Of a DNA stretch of 64,000 bases, positions 1-14,100 are shown piece after piece. Within the stretch, counting starts at the first letter, position 1; the number at the start of each line of letters is the position of its first letter. The DNA is from Acanthaster planci (Eukaryota; Echinodermata; Asteroidea; Valvatida; Acanthasteridae), in NCBI RefSeq assembly GCF_001949145.1, contig NW_019091392.1:990948-1054947 (forward strand), given 5' to 3'. The position numbers were made by a program, and so were the translations under genes. The notes under the pieces are model-generated. The model made no database searches, was not told the origin of the DNA, and saw only the letters and a program-made list of their open reading frames with translations.

Positions 1-3000
1 GTGCAACAGACAGAGCCTTTGCCAAGGAAGATAAATTAACCGAGTGTTAAATTTGACAGTAAAACTCAATCTGCAGATGTCGTATCGGGTATTACTATGT
101 TCAGCATCTTGCTCCAAGGGATATTAGTTGTGACTTTTGTGGCGACGCAATTAAACTGATTCTAATCGCTGAGGCTCTTAGTCACGCGTAAATTATCTAC
201 TGGAAATTGTCAATACAAGGGTCAGAGAGATCTAAATGTATGGTTCATGTCCGGATTTCCCTTCCTTACTCATCTCAATGTGATCGTGTTTACTCAAAAT
301 GAGGAGAATGCTGAATCTATTATGTCACATCCCATTAATTCATTGACTTCATTCCTGCTAGCATGATGCCATTACACGGAAAAGCCGGCCTTTTTCGAGG
401 GAAACTTCAAATTTGCAAATAATGTGCAGGCCTGTGCTAATATTTGTCCGCTAAGATTGTGGTAACAGGACTAGATTTGTTTAGAAAGCAAGCAAGCTAA
501 TTTCATTGCTAGATACTGAATTCATGTTCACCTTCAGGAAAAGCAAAGCCTGGCACTTACCACTCGTGTAACATTATTTCAGCTGCATATGTTATTTAGG
601 ACTAGATTCAACTTATACATTTAGTCAAGCCCATCGGTAGTCCTTTCACAGGATCTGTCGTATTAAAGTTTAGGGTTGAACAATGACAAAGGAATGCTTT
701 TGTCACAGCTCATTTGAATAGCTTGCGACTTGGCTTAAGACTAAATGACTTGTGAAGGACTTGCACTACTTCTGATTGACTCGACTACAACACAGTACAT
801 TTCAGTTTTGTTTTGTTAACATTTTTGGTTAAATTAATGGAGACCATATACGGCCGAGGTAGGGAACTTGCCCGCAAAAAGGACGTCGAAATCTGTTACC
901 ATTACACCGTGCGGATGAACCACCAGACGTAGGAACCAATTACCCGTTGCGTGAAAAATGATGCCGACGTGAAAAATGGGCCAGGATGCTCAGCACAAAC
1001 ACATGACCTCGATGATAAAGGTGGCGGAAAGACGAGGGCAGGTCAGGCGACAGCAAAGAGAAAGTAACCAATCGGCCAAAATTTACAGCCAACCGCAGAA
1101 GGATGGAGGCTAGACCGAACACACCTTTGTTTAGAATTGGGCCTTAAAGAACCTACAAATTGCATAAATCCTTATACTAATGTGTTTCCTCTTGGCAACA
1201 GTGATGGCAAAAAAGAGTACTTCACGGCTAAACGTTTAAGCATGGAGTCATAACAAAGCTGACTGGTTTATGATAAGTCCAACTAATATTAAGCACGAAT
1301 AATGACTGATTTTCAGTTATTTTGGGTAATGCAGAGTACAGTCCAGATCAAAGTACACGCCCCGCAACACACAACAATTTTAGCAAAAGTCAAGAACAGA
1401 TGGCATTGTAGATCTCCCTTTTTTAGTTAAAGAAACAAGCTGCTTATTTCGTAGTCTAAGAATGTCTTTCACACTCAGATAAATAATGGCGCAGGACGTA
1501 ACTTGCCGAATACGCAAAATATAAAGAAAAATGAGTCGTTTGAGCATTTAGTATTCTTTCCTTATTTTCTTTCCTTCGTTTCTATTTTGGTCAGTTGTGG
1601 AGGACTCACGCGACAGACTATCACCGTCGTCACAATGTAAACATAATAACTGACCTCAATGTGAGTAATAATTTCGCTATGCATCATTTCCTATAAAAAT
1701 AACAACTCTGTCGGGCGTAGATTTATGCCTTTGAAATTGTAGACAAGCTGCAGTATGTAACATCGACGGAAGATTGACGTCTTTTTCACTGTCGTTGTGG
1801 GAAATCAATTTTCCATTCTGATGCTAATACTATGACCTTTTGAAAGTCATATTTCAAAATTTGCCTCCGAAGCGGTACACAGTCAGCAATAAACAAACTG
1901 CGGATACTTTGTTCCATGGATCGAACCCCCCCCCATGTCATAAGAATCGTCATGTCTTGTGGCCGGTTCATACTACAGGCGATTGTGAAAGCGACGCGAA
2001 TTTGACGTTCCAAAAGATTTGCAACGAAATTCCGCTCGAGTTGAAATGCGGTTAACTAGTGCGATTTCGCACCGCGAATATTGGCTCTGAAGTTGTTTTC
2101 CTATGAAGATTTTGGTTAAATTATAAGCTGACATACACGCGGGAACTGATAAAAAATGGATAAAAAATGTGTTGAGTTCAAATAGGGTAAAACTCAACGT
2201 GAACAGTGTCTGATTGCAATGCCGTTCCCTTGGTTTGTTATTGCATTCTTACCTCTTGACGAGTTTTTTTTTTTTTTTAACTTATTCAAGCATTTAATTC
2301 TTAACGGAAAATATTTGAATTTTTCCCTCTGGACCTTAGGTGAACCATCCATCAAACAAACAAAAAAATGAAAAACAAACAATGCTTTTGGTACAACATT
2401 ATTTTGTTTCTGTGCTTTACCTCTGTGTTGTAATTTGGATTGGATGTGTATATTTACTTTTCAAGACGTCTCATTTGTGGAAATATTAAGATTGAAAATG
2501 TCCAAGACTGAATTAGATTTTAACATAATGTGCACTCACCCAAAACAAAACAAAATGGGCAGAGCCGTTTTCTAACCCATTGTCGAGTAAATCCTTCGTG
2601 TTCAAAATCTGTGATGGCCCCCTGTGTTTGTTTGGAATTCCTAACACGTCCTGTTCTTGGCCAACTCGCTTGCATGCATTCTCCATTCGCGCGCCAGCCA
2701 TGGAGAAACTAAACTTGTTGAGCTCCCTGGGTCCTCATTGACCCCGAAAGGACTGAATCAGGTCCCGCGGACTCAAGGACCTCAAACCAGAGCAAGGAAG
2801 AACCGCGCTCTCTTCTTTCTTTCATTATTGAGACGTGCGGCAACTACACGAAATTCTGGCCACGCCGCACCTACTCACTCCACATCCAATTTGCCGTCGT
2901 ATGGCATGCTTCTTACCCGTGACTGTCCAACTGCTGCCGTGACCGCGTGTCGGTGATTCTCTCCACGGTTTCCGCGGGGAAGGAGAGACGAAAAGACGAA

Positions 3001-3999
3001 GGCAAGCCGGCGCGCATACTCTAGCCAAGGCCGGCCTCGATCTTCCCGGGCGCCCGAGGCCGAGCATATACCAGCTCCAAAATATAGATCGTCGGAACAC
3101 CGACTACAGCCGTTAATTGAGAATCTCAGCTTTGATTATTGGGCGATCTCGGCGGTGCTCAAATCTAAAGATTCACAGCGGAAAGAAGTGGGCAAAATCG
3201 TTTAATTTCTTTTGTTTATATAGCCACTTACCCGACGGGCTCCCGATGCGGTGATGATAAAGAAGATAGAGAGGGAGAAGAAAAACATGTCGTTGGCAAA
3301 CCGTGGCGGCCACGCCGTGGCAAGACACGGCTTGCTGAGCCAAACAACCTGCGATCATTACCCAACTAGCTGCAGGGGCCAGAACCTCTCTCACACTCTC
3401 ATACCGGACCAAACCCGTGGGCCAGATCCCGCCAAAAGTACCCTCCCTTCCTTGTTTTGCTGGTTTTAATAGGTGAAATTATTCGGGCACCATGCTCTTT
3501 TTCCACTCTTATCAGTGCTGGCCCGTACGGACGGCCGCACGGACGGCTGGAAGGGAGGCGCTGATCGGCCACTTATCGGCTGGTTTTGCTACCCACCGAA
3601 TATTTTAATTAGGCTCATTATTATTCATTTGACTGGGAGAAGGAAAAAAGAGAAAAGGGAATATGGGAGGGAGAGGATCAGAGAGAGAAAAAAACCAACA
3701 ACAACAAACTTTCCCGCGAGGTAACTTAATAATGCACCCCCGTAAGTGGGTTTTGTGAAGAACAATTGATATTTTAGCCGCCTTGCCATGCTTTTTGATC
3801 TGAAAAGGGTACGGGACGAGGTGGAGTTTTTTTTGTTATTGGCATGCATTTTCATGAGTGATGATGGTGACACCATATTGCCGCCCTCATCCCACCGCAT
3901 GCACACTTGAAAGTACAGCCAACGTCGGTTCGCAACTTGCATAATAACTCTCGGCAAACACGCGGGGCCAGGCCTTCAGTTTGTCGCATCTCAGAGGGG
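1..3999. other. 5' flank of Pax1/9, no gene recognised
   Basis: No open frame here exceeds about 110 codons or resembles a known protein on either strand. The first 2.8 kb is AT-rich. From about 2.9 to 3.1 kb there is a GC/CpG-richer patch with short inverted words (GGCCGGCCTCG and CGAGGCCG), followed at about 3.5 kb by a short imperfect repeat of ACGGACGGC. These could be distal cis-regulatory DNA of Pax1/9, but nothing diagnostic is visible. Confidence 0.5.
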
Positions 4000-4451
4000 T
4001 GTCTATAGTGCGTGCTGCTGTGGCGGTTCCGCATTGTCCGTGACGTTCACTTCTGGAACGGGAACGGCGTTCGACGTTTGCCCAAGCGATACCATCACAT
4101 AACCTCCTCCATTCTCTTCACTTCCCTCCCATGTGTTATTGAGCTGGCCTCACCCACCATCAAGCGCCCTCGCATTTTCACAGCTCCTATAGGGCCCAGA
4201 TATAGTTGTGTTTCGACCTGCAGCCAACGGAAAATCAATGGCAGTTTTGGATCGCCGCTAGTGTTTGGGTGCATCGGAAATGTAATTCACGTTGATCAAA
4301 CACACCGCTGTCACTCTAATGGTGCACTCAACGCGCCCGCAGCAAAAGCCGCCGCTCGAGCGTCGCAACGCCAGTTGCTTTAGCAAACGCTCCCCTGCCT
4401 CGACTTGTCTCGCTCCCCCTCTTCCACGCTCACAATACTAATACGAAAGTA
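4000..4451 (+). promoter_or_regulatory. Putative proximal promoter / 5' UTR of Pax1/9
   Basis: Sequence immediately upstream of the start codon. It becomes GC/CpG-richer from about 4320, and a pyrimidine-rich leader (about 4388-4430, C and T blocks) precedes the ATG, as is common in 5' UTRs. No canonical TATA box at a convincing distance is visible. Placement depends on the start at 4452 being genuine; if an upstream leader exon exists, this segment is instead intron. Confidence 0.35.
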
Positions 4452-5109
4452 ATGGCTTTTTACGGGATGTTCCCCGCAGAGCAAACATTCGGCGAGGTGA
4501 ACCAGCTCGGCGGAGTGTTTGTGAACGGCCGGCCACTGCCCAACGCGATCCGGTTGCGGATCGTGGAGCTGGCCCAGCTCGGTATCCGTCCCTGCGACAT
4601 CAGCCGGCAGCTCCGGGTCTCCCACGGGTGCGTCAGCAAGATCTTAGCGCGCTACAACGAGACCGGCTCCATCCTGCCCGGCGCCATCGGCGGCAGCAAG
4701 CCCCGGGTGACCACCCCCAACGTGGTCAAGAAGATCCGTGACTACAAGCAGCGGGACCCGGGCATCTTCGCCTGGGAGATACGGGACAAGCTGCTGGCTG
4801 AGGGCGTCTGCGACAAGTACAATGTGCCGTCTGTCAGCTCCATCAGCCGGATCCTTCGCAACAAGATTGGCAACAGCACCCTGACCCATCTCCAGCATGT
4901 CTACGATCCAACCAAGGACTCTCACAGGTCTCTCTACAGCCCAATATACTCGTACCCTTGCCCATCCCCAGCTAACTCGAAAGCGGCCATGGTGGCGGCT
5001 GCAGCCGGTCCCTGTGGTCCAATGCGACATTGTCACTGGCCCTCCTCACACACCGTCAATGACATATTGGGATTCCGATACCCTGGAACGGGCGACCCAC
5101 ACGGATCAG
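4452..5109 (+). CDS. Pax1/9: Pax1/9 exon 1: paired domain and octapeptide
   Basis: Encodes residues 1-219 plus the first base of codon 220. The paired domain opens [19 protein letters not shown] and closes SRILRNKIG, with the N-terminal HTH segment [20 protein letters not shown] and the linker [13 protein letters not shown] intact. No residue looks damaged. A Pax1/9-type stretch IYSYPCPSP follows, then [12 protein letters not shown]. The exon is visibly GC-richer than its flanks. The donor is CAG|GTGAGA at 5110. The start chosen is the ATG at 4452 (G at -3 and at +4), giving [18 protein letters not shown]. Alternatively, a splice acceptor TTCCCCGCAG ends at 4480; used with an upstream exon ending ATGG it would give [10 protein letters not shown], resembling the vertebrate Pax9 start. 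I found no such upstream exon with a good donor in 1-4451. Confidence 0.97.
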
Positions 5110-8100
5110 GTGAGACATTACTTTCATTCTTCCGTTAGTTTTACCAGTCTATTTTACATTTCAATGTTTTCTTCTATTGGGTCTGTTTTGCCATTACAGC
5201 AATAAAAAAAGTAGCAGAAAAAGTGCCAGGAAAAGAAAAGTTGACCAGAAAACTGGTTATAATTCCAAATATACCATTACAAAAATAAGAAATGAATGAA
5301 AAATGGAAAAGTAAACACTGAAAGGAATACCAAAAGTACGATAAATCTACACGACAGATAATTACATATAACTTTGGAAGGACGAACAAGAAAAAGTCAC
5401 AGCCTAATGCGTGGTCCGTACATGATTGTCTCTGTAACCGGCACCGTAACTGAATGCCTTGATGAGTTGCTCTACTGAAACACTGATCGGTATTTTGTTA
5501 CCTAATGTCTCCCACGAGCGGGGCGGATTCGTTTTCTAAATCAGCACCCAAAGCATAGGACCCAGCGGGAACAGGGGGCCCTAGACGGAGACACCCCCGC
5601 TGTACAAACTCTGGCACCTTGACCTCCATCTGGTATACAGGGGGGTCTTTTGAGCGCCCTGTCGTTGCGTCATGAGATGTGACGGCCCCTGATGAGCTTA
5701 TCACAATACCCCGTGTTTTGGGTCGCTGAGAAGCGGTAAGGCAAGACAAACACGCGGGCAGGGGGTCCGGGGTGGTGGGCGGGGGCGGTGCTTACCTCCC
5801 ATCTATGGATGGGTTTTACAGCTCCTAAACGATATACTGGCATTCTTATTAACAGACTAAACACCACCATATCACAACGACTCCATTGTTTGTATTTGGG
5901 CATTACGTTCACCTCATTATTGGTTCTGCAATTATAACGAGCTTATTTTCATGCTATTTGAGTGATTTTGGAAGTGTTAGTCTGTTTTAAATACCACAAA
6001 GGGTGGCCTTTATTTTTTTAAGGAAGGATGCCTTGAAACTAAGCAAGTATGTTGAGTTGAGATACCAGTATCCAAACAATCCTTGAAAATTGGATCTAAA
6101 GTGTGATCACAGTCTGAAGGAAATAATGGTAATGTTGCCGTTCCCTTGTTCATTTTGAAAACACAGACGTGGTAGCTATGCAGCCATTTAGTATCTTTGC
6201 CCTTGAACTGCGATGTCTTTAGCTACACACAGCACATAAAATGGAACAACGGTACCGTCCATTTTTGCATCTAGGCCTCACCAGAAAAAGCCCTTTGCGA
6301 AAAAAAAGTAGCACGCATACAGATATTTTTTAAAAGGTGTGTTGAATTTAAAAAGAGCCCACTCACCTGAATGCTCGAGCCGTCAAGTCTTGAGGTGGTA
6401 TCGGGTACGTATCATGGCTCCCTCTTCGTGACATTTTATCCAGGGCGTCTGATAGTGAAATTAATTGGCATAATAAATAAGCCTGCTCGAACATCGATTA
6501 ATAATTGGTGACCCAATGAGAACTTGAGAGCAAAAAAGGTCCGCTGTCCCTGTGCTTTACCGGTCAGACGACTTCATTTTTGTTGTTTGTACATGTACGT
6601 TACGTTCTTTCGTCTAATCTGAGTAAAGGTTGGAATTATTTGTTTGTTTTTTTGTGACTGGTAAATGTGACGCTTGAATAACTTTCAAAAACACGCACAA
6701 GTTTCTGAAGAAACGACAACTTTTCAAAAGACAAACAAATACAGACCTATAATGGGTGTCAGGAACAATTATATACAGCGCTATTCAATTAAGTCGAACA
6801 TCGGTAATTTAAAGCGAAAATTTGCACAGATTTTCGTAAGAAACTGGTTCTCAGATGCCAAACGTGGCGCCTTTGTTTCTACCAAAGCTGGCGCAAGATT
6901 TTACCTTTGTCAGTAAGGTGTAACATTAATCTACCTGTATCTGCCTCAATGATGGTACCTCTATCTCTTCTTGCCCAAAGCTCCCCTATTGGGTATGTAA
7001 GAACTAAACAACAGGCCAATCATGGCATGATTTGTCGATGCAGATTCGCTTTTGGACCACCCACTGCTTGTTTTATGATGCAATGTAACTTTAAACATCC
7101 AAATTTATCATAGGCACATAAGCAAGAACATTAGCATAGTGCAATAATGAAGTAAGGTTTAAAAAAAATACATTATTACGATATTTAAAATGACATTATT
7201 ATGTCTTTTGGCCCCCTTGCGAAGGATGCAGGGAAAAACTCCTGGTATTCCAGGTAACTTTCTTTACAGTAAAGGGGAGAAAATACCGGACTAGTAGTTT
7301 TCATTACGGGAAGTTGTAATGAACATTTTTTTCCGTTAATTCGGAATCATTATTACAGCATAATGACGTGAGTAATATGGCTGTCTAAGAATACACATGA
7401 TTTCATAAGTTAATACCAAATGATTTCGTGATGAACGAATTATTTGGCTGGTCAAATGAGTGGCGGATGTTTCCTTGTCCCTGTGATTGCCAGTTGAGCC
7501 ATCCGCATTGCCGAACAGCGTAAAATAGAGAAGTCTCGAGCAGGAACGAAATTCACGGAATGGTTGATCTCGGACATTGTGTCACTCGATAACAATACGT
7601 CTCTAGAGCCTGGACGGACTAGAACCGACCGACTCCCCCCCCCTTCAAAATTCATCGCATCCTCGGAAAGGCGTTAATTTCCCCTCATAAAAAAGGAACA
7701 TAATATCTCTTCAAACATCGCATGAATATATCAGGCCCTCCTCGTCTCCATTGTGGTGCAAATTCGGTCTTACATTTGGGCCATTTTATTGGCAATTTCA
7801 TCGGGCCTCTCGAGGCCCTGGAGTCGGGGTCCCGGCCCGTCGAAAGTCAGCTCGACGGCCGTGAAGTAGGTAACACTACACGTGCCGCGGCTGTTGCGCA
7901 AACACGAGAAAAAAGGGGGGTCGACTCAATTAGAAAAGTCAACGAATTAAATCATGGAAAAGCAATGATACCGGCCTGTGGAGTCGGTAGGGAAGCGAAA
8001 GCTGACAGGAAATGCGCGCCAAAATAGCAGGGGGGGGGTTACATCCCAGACTCGTGTATTATTCTGTCTCAGGTTGACTCGTACTTCTTGGCTTGTCTAT

Positions 8101-11100
8101 ATAGTGGTGGTCGAATTGTGATGCAGCGACCTGCACGTTGCTTGGAGTTCTGTTTTGAACTATAACCTCTGCTTTCCATTTGCCATGAATTCGGATTCAT
8201 CCCTATCTTTTTATTGCTAAGCAAGAAACCCTTCACCACACCAACGTCACTGCTCTTAATTAATGACCTACTCGTGCGCTTAAATCTTCCTCATCGCATG
8301 CACATTAGACATTCCAATGCAACAGAAAATTTGAAGTAGCAAGTATATACACGTTCCAACTTCGGTTGTCAACCGACCCTGCCCGGCGACCCAATGCAAT
8401 GTGCCCGGGAGATGTTGTTAGAAAGCCCCACACTCTTACCGCTAAGTACCCATCCCCGGTCGATCAAGCCGACCGGGTTTTTCCTGTCTGCTCTTGCCTC
8501 TTTTTTCTTGTTGAACAAGGAGGGCCGTAAGATCAGCCCCCTCAAAACAAAAACAAATAAATGTCAGTGCCGATCGCGGACTTCCCTTTTCTCCCCGTGT
8601 CTTGGATAATAGCCACACTCTGCATACGCCTGATTTTTCTCCCAGTAATTATTTCTGAGGCGATCTTGTCATACACCTGCCAGGGGCTGCCCAGGCCGGT
8701 TCTTTTAGAGCGCGTCCATGCACCAGTAATATTCAGGGGGGTATGGCCGCTCACGTCACACGCTACACACTGGATCCTGACCAGTCGCGGTACAAGATTC
8801 GTGGGTCAATATTAAAAACCTTACACCGGCACTCTCGCCTTATTTGCTTGTTTAGTTCAGGTCGATTAAGATTTTCAGATCTGAGAACACGGCGAGGGTA
8901 AAGTGGGAGGAAAATGAGGCCAAGAAGACTTGTTTAGTTTCTCCCCCAGACAGACATTCGGCGGGGGGAATCAAGTCGTCAGCATTTAGTTGAAGTTCAC
9001 CGGCACTTCTTTTTTTTCTTTGGTCCCGACTGCCCTACCTGGCCAAGCTGCTTTATTCCCCAGCGAGATGTCAAGTGCACGGCAAATACATTACTGTCCA
9101 AATTGGAGTAGATATTCCATTACTATACGTACCACCTATAGGCTCGTTGTGTGGCTGCCGCCTTTTGTTACAGTGTGCGGCTCACTCCTTCCCAACATAT
9201 GCATCCATTTTCGGTCTTGAATCGAACCCTCCTTCCCAAATAAGAATGACAATGTCACGCGGGTCGAGTGCCAGCTCACCCAGTATTTGGTCAATAAAAA
9301 GACAAAAGTTGCAAAAATCCGAGCGATCGACTACTTAACCTAAATTCTCACCACGCCGTCATCTTTCGGCGTGAGTTGGCCCCCTACCGCACAGGTTCCC
9401 AGTACTCACATTATGTTTAATTCATTGTATGCATGATTGAATCATGTACACAACGGCTTTGAAACCAAATTCACAATTTACTCATTTTCTCTGAATATGT
9501 GATTCACAATATGTCATTGTAAGAACTTAAGTTTAATCCGTGAAGTTAATGAGAAGATAAAAAATGGGTTTAGCAATGATGGGCTCTGCTATTTTAATGG
9601 ACGATTGGTATAGTGGTCAAGTTGAATAAAATTTGACCAAATGCCGAGATTTTTTCCCCAGAGGTATATGCACTCGATACTTCAACCAACATAATTGGCA
9701 CTCAAATGTCCTCTTGTTTCTTATTAATGGTTACGGTTAATATAGAGCTTGATAGTGGCAGTCACCAAGAGAGATACTCTTCTGTAACATCACAATCCCA
9801 TCACACTTCCCTTCCATCCTCATCGTATTCCTTGTAAAACAAGTACATGCAAACGGAACACCATTTGGCTTTTTTCAGCAAACCACTCGGTACCTGACAG
9901 CTACAACGGGGCTACACCACTCACAGTAGCTGTAACTGGTCATGTACAATTGGGCTTGATTTCAATCACAATTTGGAAATCCTACACAACATGCGCTGCA
10001 CGCACAGTTTCATGCCAGCACCTTCAAGACGAATATTGAGCGGGAGCCGTGATTCTAGACTGAAAATTCCAGTACCATTTGAGACAATGCAGCGTTGATA
10101 AAAATGCCCTATTCTTTTTTTTTTTTTTTTTTTTGCTTTCATTTCTGGAGTTACTTTAATTAAAGTAAAATCTTGAACAAGCTCCTGGGAGACTTAAGTA
10201 CATACTAAACATATGTCTTACCCTTTCATTCTCTGGGGGCGGGGACTTTTCACCGAATTGGGGAGGCTAGAGAGATACCACAGTGACATCATTTCAGTTG
10301 TACTCGGCGACTGCTGTTTGAAGAATCATGTACGACTGACCTGGAAACTTTTTTCAAGATTGTCTCTAGACTATTTTACATACCGAGGGAAATTGAAACA
10401 GAAAGAGAAATTCACTGAAAAATAAATGTCGACAAAAAATGACGAGAAAAGAAACACCAACGTTGAATATCAGATGCCAACAATAAGTTTGTACTAAAAA
10501 TTTAATCATGCTTCTCATTTTCTTCGGAGTCGGTCTCTCTGTTTACATTTTACACATTCTCCAAAACGGGTAAACTGCCACCCCATCTCCTGCCTAAAGT
10601 TATCCAAAATAACACCTGCTGACGCTATTGGATAGTTCTTTCCCAACAAAAAGGATAAAAGAAAATCATTTAATACTTTTTGGATGCATGTATTGTTTGC
10701 TGTAATGCAGTTAGGTTGCGACATTGCGCTCTTCCGTTACCTGATATCTCTGCCTTTTCAGGAAGCTTTGCGGAAACATGCCCTACACACGCACGGTTAT
10801 TTATTCTTCATTTTCCTTTTCTGGGGCCATCGGCCAAAAGTGTTATACGGTCAATTGAGGACAATAAACCGCAGTCGTTTTCCATTCGAGAACAACAGTG
10901 GCCTGGCTAGTTAACAACTTATTCCTACTAATCAGAGGGTCTGGGCTATTGATAAAATCTATAGTCCTAGATAGAAGTCTGTGCACGGTTGCCAAATGAC
11001 AGCTTCAAAAATGAGCCTGTGAACCTTTTCACAACATTCAATTTTAGAATTAGCACCCTGGCAGGGTGGCTGGCCGTCAGTACAAAGTACAAGGATAATT

Positions 11101-14100
11101 CACAAAGTGTTAAAAGTCCCACGCACCAATCGGAATACTAAATAATAATACAAGTACTACTAAATACGAAATGAAAATACAACCTTATTTAAACGCAATA
11201 GGACAAATACCCATTTTGAAAGAATTGAAGTAAACTGGGAAACCAATCAAAAGGTGATATTTCTGTAAAGTTTGACCCCCTACAAATTGTAGGCAAAACG
11301 AGTGTGGTCTATAGAACTTGCTGAGTGTGCTCATGACTCAGGCAGCAACCTCGCAGATCCATTCGGACTTCACGCGAGACTTCATTTCCATTATCAGGAG
11401 GAAGAAAAAAAAAACTTGACAGGACGGCCATCTTGTCGCGTGCGGTTTCTCTACTGCTAATCACCACGCCAGTCTTTGACTTGTAACCCCATTTTTTGTT
11501 GAATGGCGCCCATCATGTTCGCATTACATACTCCAGCGGGTTAGTAATGAATAGAACCCCCTTTCACCCTCTACTGTTGATACGCTGTCGCTAACATATC
11601 AGAGTCAATTCCGATCGGTCTACTAACCGCTGTAACTTCATTCGTACACCACCCTCTCCCCTCCGGGCAATGAATGTCTAATGACGCGGGCAAGGTTCGT
11701 CGCTGTGCAGTGTGCACATCATCTCGCATGTCCAACAATTGTTAGTAATTAACCCTATTAATCAGACCCCTGTCGATGATTACAACATGACGTGGTATTT
11801 CTGCATGGGCGCCGACGACACCAAAACCAATGTTTTGGATAGTAACCATGGAATCTTTACCCCACGCCGGCCAAGCGTGGTTGTCGGTTCCACGCTTAAG
11901 CGAAGCAAGGCGGGATCTTGAAATTAAGTTTTTGCATGATGGTCTCTTTTTTCTGTAATCGTTTAATTCAACCTGGTTTCCAGCACGTTAGCGGTAATGA
12001 TGGACACCCTAACGAAGCGAGATATCCTAAATTAAATACAGCATGGTGGGCGTCATCGCTGAGCGCTCTCAATCCGAAACGGGCATGCGCAGAAGGGGAA
12101 TGACCGCGAGTGAACTCCGATGAATCCGCCCTTGGTCTGACAAATTTGTTGCAGTGTGTGCGTGCAAGCGCGAATTCATATGTCTTCCTTACTTTTCCCT
12201 TGGTCCATGTCAAGTTTTATGGGTGTTTGCTGGTACTTTAACTCCTCAGCAGAAAATGGGGGTCCCAAAGCGGATGCCAGCGGAATTCGAACGGGGCCGG
12301 TGGTAGATTGGCACCCGTTTAAAGTTCTAAATCTAAGCCCTTTGGATAAGGACGTCTGGTATTGGCCACCAGACTCTACGCAGCAAGTTAGACGAGGAAA
12401 CCAGATTAAGATTATCACAGAGCATCCCGGAGAGGAAACACCGCCGACAGTTTTCTTGATTATCAATTTTGGGGGTAGTAGAGAGAAAAAAAAGAAAAAA
12501 AAACTTGTTTCTCTGTCATTGCCGGTTGAGAAATTAGGCCAACGCCGGGTCAATGACACGGCGTCACATCTGGGCGGGTTCGGGGGTGAGACTGGTCGAG
12601 GCAGCCGTGGGGCCGATGACGCGATGACAGGCAAGTTGCCACTCGGTGTTGCAGCGGGCCATGGTGCGGCCCCGCCATGCATGTGTGCCAGCCCAAGTTG
12701 CATGGGTATTACCCATGTAGCATGTGTACCAAGCTAACCGTGCACTGACAAGAATGGGAAGCAGGTTTCTGGTAGTCGAGCCCCGCCAACTGTATGTCCT
12801 TGGGGGTAAAAAAAGAGAGAAAAAGAAAGCCTGATGGATATTTCCTTAAACGAGTATGTAATCTTTCCCTAATCATGCCACGCCGCTTTGGTTTCCTCCT
12901 TCATAGCGAGATGACAGGGAAACACAACTTGATCAGGGTTATTTGATGATGAATAGACACCTCTGCGTGCTCGACCGTGACCCCTCGGGTGGGCGTGTCC
13001 CAGAGTGATAGACAAGACGCCTCTCACAATCAGAGAATTTGTTTTCTTCTTCACTTTGTGTCTCATCCGTCATCTCAAAGAGACATTGACATGTTACAAA
13101 CTGATGACGCACCACATTTTGAAGCTGTACAATTTTCAACAGCGTGGGGCATGGTTTTGAATAAACCTTTGTCTACATCGTGTTAAATCTGTGGTTATAC
13201 CTTACCCAAAAAGTAATACAGGATAAAGAGTCGTGTTTTCTGTAAGTCATAATGCCGTCTTCCATTGTGAAACCTTTTTGCCACAAACGCCAAGACTGTA
13301 GCCAACTGCAAGATGCAAACACGACCAATAAAATGCTTGTGGGTTTAGCTATAGAAACGTTCGTCTTGGCCTACGTTTTACTTTCTGAGTCCTCATAGGT
13401 ATACTGACACAAATTGTTTGTTGCAATCAGTATTCGTCCTCAGTTGGAGTTGTACAATAAGTAACTTGTCATGTTTAAATTTTTAATGAAATTATTTTAA
13501 ATGAAAACTTTCAAGAATAGAATAATCACCTACCATTATGCTATTTCACGAAGTTAACCATGTTTTGTATTAAATACGATTTTGATGAGTATTGTATTTT
13601 ACAGATTAAGCTTTTGCTATAAATACCTGTTGTAGCTCTGGAATAATGTTGTAACCACTTTGTCGGTTTATCTTTCGATTTGCTTGCTGGTAGGGGACAT
13701 GATCTGGAAGACTTCCATTGACGTAGGAGAAATTTCTAAAAGTTGGTACTGCGTGAATTGAAACGTCCTTAATAATCGCCGCAATTGTGAATCTCATTCA
13801 ATTTTTTTTTAAATAGATGCATAAAAAATACACTGCAAAATGTCAGAGGTCAAAGCATTGAAATGTTAAAAATTAAATCACAGTGTTGAATTGTACGAGG
13901 GACGACGGCTATACTTTGAATCAACTTCGTTTTATCGGTGTCTTAATTTTGTTTTTTTAATGAAAAAAGCCTTTCAGTGTCCCTCTTTTTGTCAGATTAT
14001 ACCTTGATTTCTGCAAACGAAGAGCCAATTTATAGCCTGAAATATCGAATCGAGTTTCTATACGGTCCACGTCTGGTTCTCCTCAATCCAGCCCGGAGTT

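Noticed and set aside
12156-12737. 193-codon open frame (+) overlapping a 175-codon frame (-)
   Set aside because: No recognisable domain. It includes a lysine run from an A-rich tract and has a competing frame of similar length on the other strand, so it is most likely chance within the Pax1/9 intron.
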